This document shows, piece after piece, positions 61,712 through 64,000 of a DNA stretch of 64,000 nucleotides (positions are counted from its first letter, which is position 1; every line of letters starts with the position of its first letter). The stretch is from Candidatus Competibacteraceae bacterium (GTDB lineage: Bacteria; Pseudomonadota; Gammaproteobacteria; Competibacterales; Competibacteraceae). The position numbers were made by a program, and so were the translations under genes. Below the pieces are notes generated by a model. That model did no database searches. It was not told where the DNA came from and was given only the letters and a program-made list of their open reading frames with translations. The DNA lies in contig CP065007.1 in the NCBI GenBank assembly GCA_016699715.1, positions 1,860,001 through 1,924,000 of the forward strand, read 5' to 3'.

Positions 61712-63595
61712 TCATGGCCAATCGCCCCGCAAGGCCACCACCCGTTCGCGTAGCAACGCCGAAGTCGCTTGTTCGGGCGGCACCGGCTCGCCCACCACCA
61801 GCTCGATCCGCGACCAGAACCGCCGGGGCAAATGGTGCATCGCCTTACCATGGCGGCGGCTGAAAAAACTGCCCCACAAGCCGCGCAGCGCCATCGGCAC
61901 CACCGGCGCCGGCGTGCGATGAACGATCTGTTCAATGCCACTCTTGAACGGGCCGATCTCACCATCCTCGGTCAACCGCCCTTCCGGGAAAATCCCCACC
62001 ACTTCGCCCTTCTCCAGATAATGGGCGACCCGGTCGTAGGCTTGCTCCAAAGTCTCCGGGTCTTCCCGTGCCGGGGCGATCGGCACGGCGCCGGCGGTGC
62101 GAAACACGAAACTGAGCAGCGGCATCTTGAAAATTTGATAGTCCATCACGAAGCGGATCGGCCGCCGGCAGCAACCGATCACCACCAACGCATCCATGTA
62201 ACTGATGTGGTTGCAAACCACGACCACCGGCCCTTTATCGGGAATCCGCTCCAAACCCTGAGCGCGCAATCGATACACGATATTCACCAGAATCCACACG
62301 ACGAAGCGCATCAGGAATTCCGGCACCAGGCTAAAGATGTAGAGCGCCACCGCCGCGTTGAAGAGCGCCGTCAGCAGCAGAAACTGGGGGATGCTCAGCC
62401 CCACCCCATCGAGAAAGAAAATGGCCAGCACCGCCGATAGCACCATGAACAGGGCGTTGATGATGTTGTTACCGGCGATGACGCGGGAACGGAAACTTGC
62501 TTCGCTGCGCTGCTGCACCAGCGCGTACAGCGGCACGATGTAGAACCCACCGAACATCCCCATCAGCAGGATATCGATCAGCACTCGCCAGTTGGAGGCG
62601 CCGCGCAAGAACTCCATGGCGCCGATCAACGGCGCGCCTTCCGCCACCGGTGACACCGCGAAGAATAGATCGATGCCGAACAGGGTCAGGCCGATCGAAC
62701 CGAACGGCACCAGACCGAGTTCCACCCGGCGCCCCGACAACCGCTCGCACAGCAGCGAACCGACGCCGATGCCCAAGGCGAAGGTGGTCAGCAGTAGCGT
62801 CACCACATGCTCGTCGCCGCCCAAAGTCAGCCTGGAGTAATTGGGCAATTGCGCCAGATAAGTCGCGCCCAGGAACCAGAACCAGGAAATCCCCAGCACC
62901 GACAGAAACACGGTGCGGCTTCGGCGGGTGATCTCGATGTTGCGCCAGGTTTCGGTAATCGGATTCCAGTTGATGCGCAGCTCAGGTGCGTCCGGCGTGG
63001 CCTTGGGGATGAACAGGCTGGACAGAAAGCCCAGCACGGCCAGCAGAACCACCGCGCCGGCCACCAGCCAGGGACCGCGATCCGGGATGGCGATCAGCAC
63101 CCCGCCAAGTAGAGTACCGATCAGGATGGCAAGGAAGGTGCCCATCTCCACCCAACCATTGCCGCCGACCAGTTCCTCGGGCCGTAGATGCTGGGGCAAG
63201 ATGCTGTATTTCACCGGGCCGAACAGGGTCGATTGCCAGCCCATCAGAAACAGCAATCCGATCAGCACCGACATGTTGCCCAAAATGAAACCAACCGCCG
63301 CGCCCAGCATGATGACGATCTCCAGCAGCTTGATTCCGCGCATCAGATGCGATTTCTCGTACTTGTCCGCCAGTTGGCCGGCGGTGGCCGAGAACAGGAA
63401 GAACGGCAACACGAACAAACCGGCGCTGAGATTGACCAGGGTGTTAGCTCGGGCGGGATCGGCTGCCTGGAAGGCAATCAGGATGATCAGCGCGTTTTTG
63501 AATACGTTGTCGTTGAACGCGCCCAGAAATTGGGTGATGAAGAACGGCAGGAACCGCCGCTCCTTCAGCAGGGTGAACTCATTCCCGTTGGCCAT
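61712..63595 (-). CDS. LplT-like MFS transporter fused to PlsC-type acyltransferase
   Basis: 627 aa. Residues 1 to about 420 are a 12-helix major facilitator domain of lysophospholipid-transporter (LplT) type (FLPFFITQFLGAFNDNVFKN). Residues about 435-627 are a lysophospholipid/glycerolipid acyltransferase: catalytic NHISYMD (H-x4-D), FPEGRLTEDGEIGPFK and the VVPMALRG strand. It would flip lysophospholipid across the inner membrane and reacylate it. The acyl-ACP/CoA synthetase domain seen in larger Aas fusions is absent, so an acyl donor must come from elsewhere. It lies upstream of the small DUF4124-like gene. Fusions of this kind are common, and the assignment is firm to family, not substrate. 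Confidence 0.88.
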   Translation of the reverse strand: MANGNEFTLLKERRFLPFFITQFLGAFNDNVFKNALIILIAFQAADPARANTLVNLSAGLFVLPFFLFSATAGQLADKYEKSHLMRGIKLLEIVIMLGAAVGFILGNMSVLIGLLFLMGWQSTLFGPVKYSILPQHLRPEELVGGNGWVEMGTFLAILIGTLLGGVLIAIPDRGPWLVAGAVVLLAVLGFLSSLFIPKATPDAPELRINWNPITETWRNIEITRRSRTVFLSVLGISWFWFLGATYLAQLPNYSRLTLGGDEHVVTLLLTTFALGIGVGSLLCERLSGRRVELGLVPFGSIGLTLFGIDLFFAVSPVAEGAPLIGAMEFLRGASNWRVLIDILLMGMFGGFYIVPLYALVQQRSEASFRSRVIAGNNIINALFMVLSAVLAIFFLDGVGLSIPQFLLLTALFNAAVALYIFSLVPEFLMRFVVWILVNIVYRLRAQGLERIPDKGPVVVVCNHISYMDALVVIGCCRRPIRFVMDYQIFKMPLLSFVFRTAGAVPIAPAREDPETLEQAYDRVAHYLEKGEVVGIFPEGRLTEDGEIGPFKSGIEQIVHRTPAPVVPMALRGLWGSFFSRRHGKAMHHLPRRFWSRIELVVGEPVPPEQATSALLRERVVALRGDWP

Positions 63596-63825
63596 GCGGC
63601 GGGGTTCTCCAGGATCGGATGGTCGAATCAGGTTTCGGCGCTACGGATGAACAGTGAACCCGGCAAGCTCTCGATCAGCGCGGGTCCCAGTCGTTGCACG
63701 GTATGCTCAGGCAGAGACGATCCTTCCGGCAAGCCCTCGCGCCTGGTTTGTCAGCCGCCATTGACGACCATCAATCGACCCGAATCGGCGCGGCGGCTCC
63801 GAATCGACTGATGGCCTCGCTGGAT

Positions 63826-64000
63826 TTATTCCAGAATCATTCGGGCGTTAACTGCCTGAAGTGGGCGATTATTGGCGTGATGCATCGTATGCGCGAACTT
63901 TTCAATCTGCTCCTTGGAAGCAGTATCGGCCTGTTTCATGACCAGCCACCACACGCCCTCGGAGCACGGCGGGGTGGTTAGCGAGCCATTGAAACGATAG
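63826..64000 (-). CDS. Alpha-carbonic anhydrase, C-terminal end (cut by window edge)
   Basis: Reading the minus strand from 64000 gives an open frame ending TAA at 63826: FNGSLTTPPCSEGVWWLVMK, then QADTASKEQIEKFAHTMHHA, then RPLQAVNARMILE. NGSLTTPPCSEGV is the diagnostic signature of alpha-class carbonic anhydrases, containing the conserved TTPPC near the active site. The zinc-binding histidines and the signal peptide would lie beyond the window. It interconverts CO2 and bicarbonate, usually in the periplasm. It is upstream of the LplT-PlsC gene on the same strand; the 230 bp between hold no convincing gene. Confidence 0.88.
   Translation of the reverse strand, partial: YRFNGSLTTPPCSEGVWWLVMKQADTASKEQIEKFAHTMHHANNRPLQAVNARMILE

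Noticed and set aside
63629..63739. Small minus-strand ORF between the carbonic anhydrase and LplT-PlsC genes
   Set aside because: About 35 aa with no clear start or family; not enough support.

Overview
The window is GC-rich, gene-dense chromosomal DNA from a gammaproteobacterium. The gene set (GlgE-pathway glycogen synthesis beside trehalose synthesis, AmtB, HrpA, BipA, DapD/DapE, PatB) resembles glycogen-accumulating bacteria of the Competibacteraceae. That placement is inferred from gene content, not from a search.

Layout. 1-3.3 kb: the start of an outer-membrane TpsB-type transporter gene (cut by the left edge), a PatB/MalY aminotransferase-fold lyase, and an ammonium transporter with a GG-N10-GC sigma-54-type promoter and an NtrC-like palindrome upstream. 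3.4-18 kb: a retron-type accessory locus on the + strand: a winged-helix/SWIM zinc-finger protein, a complete msr-msd-like non-coding RNA (19-bp a1/a2 repeat, 22-bp perfect msd stem), a retron reverse transcriptase, a WGR-domain protein, a 924-aa HEAT/ARM-repeat protein, two tiny overlapping ORFs, an Excalibur-domain protein, a 2184-aa WD40+HEAT protein, and a truncated PIN toxin. 18-21 kb: Uup ABC-F ATPase, a palindromic repeat and a VapBC pair.

21-30 kb (minus strand): glgE, treS-pep2 (fusion), glgC and glgX, an alpha-glucan operon that turns trehalose into glycogen through maltose 1-phosphate. 30-35 kb: dapD and dapE (lysine/peptidoglycan) separated by a lower-GC LysM protein plus a HEAT-like exported protein. 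35-42 kb: a membrane-anchored trehalose-6-phosphate synthase with otsB, a TSUP permease, an OmpR/PhoB-type two-component system and a Spondin_N exported protein. OtsAB could supply the trehalose that TreS/Pep2/GlgE polymerises.

42-48 kb: a second accessory region: a PLD-nuclease/J-domain protein overlapping a gene for twelve 25-aa repeats, an AT-rich orphan gene, a class D beta-lactamase, a small membrane protein and a TumE/TumA-like toxin-antitoxin pair. 48-64 kb: hrpA, a cold-shock protein, an overlapping multi-PAS kinase / receiver / GGDEF-EAL cascade, bipA, a frameshifted satP-like acetate transporter gene followed by a periplasmic Cache-like protein, a DUF4124-like protein, an LplT-PlsC type fusion, and the 3' end of an alpha-carbonic anhydrase gene at the right edge. 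I saw no rRNA, tRNA, CRISPR array or intact insertion sequence.
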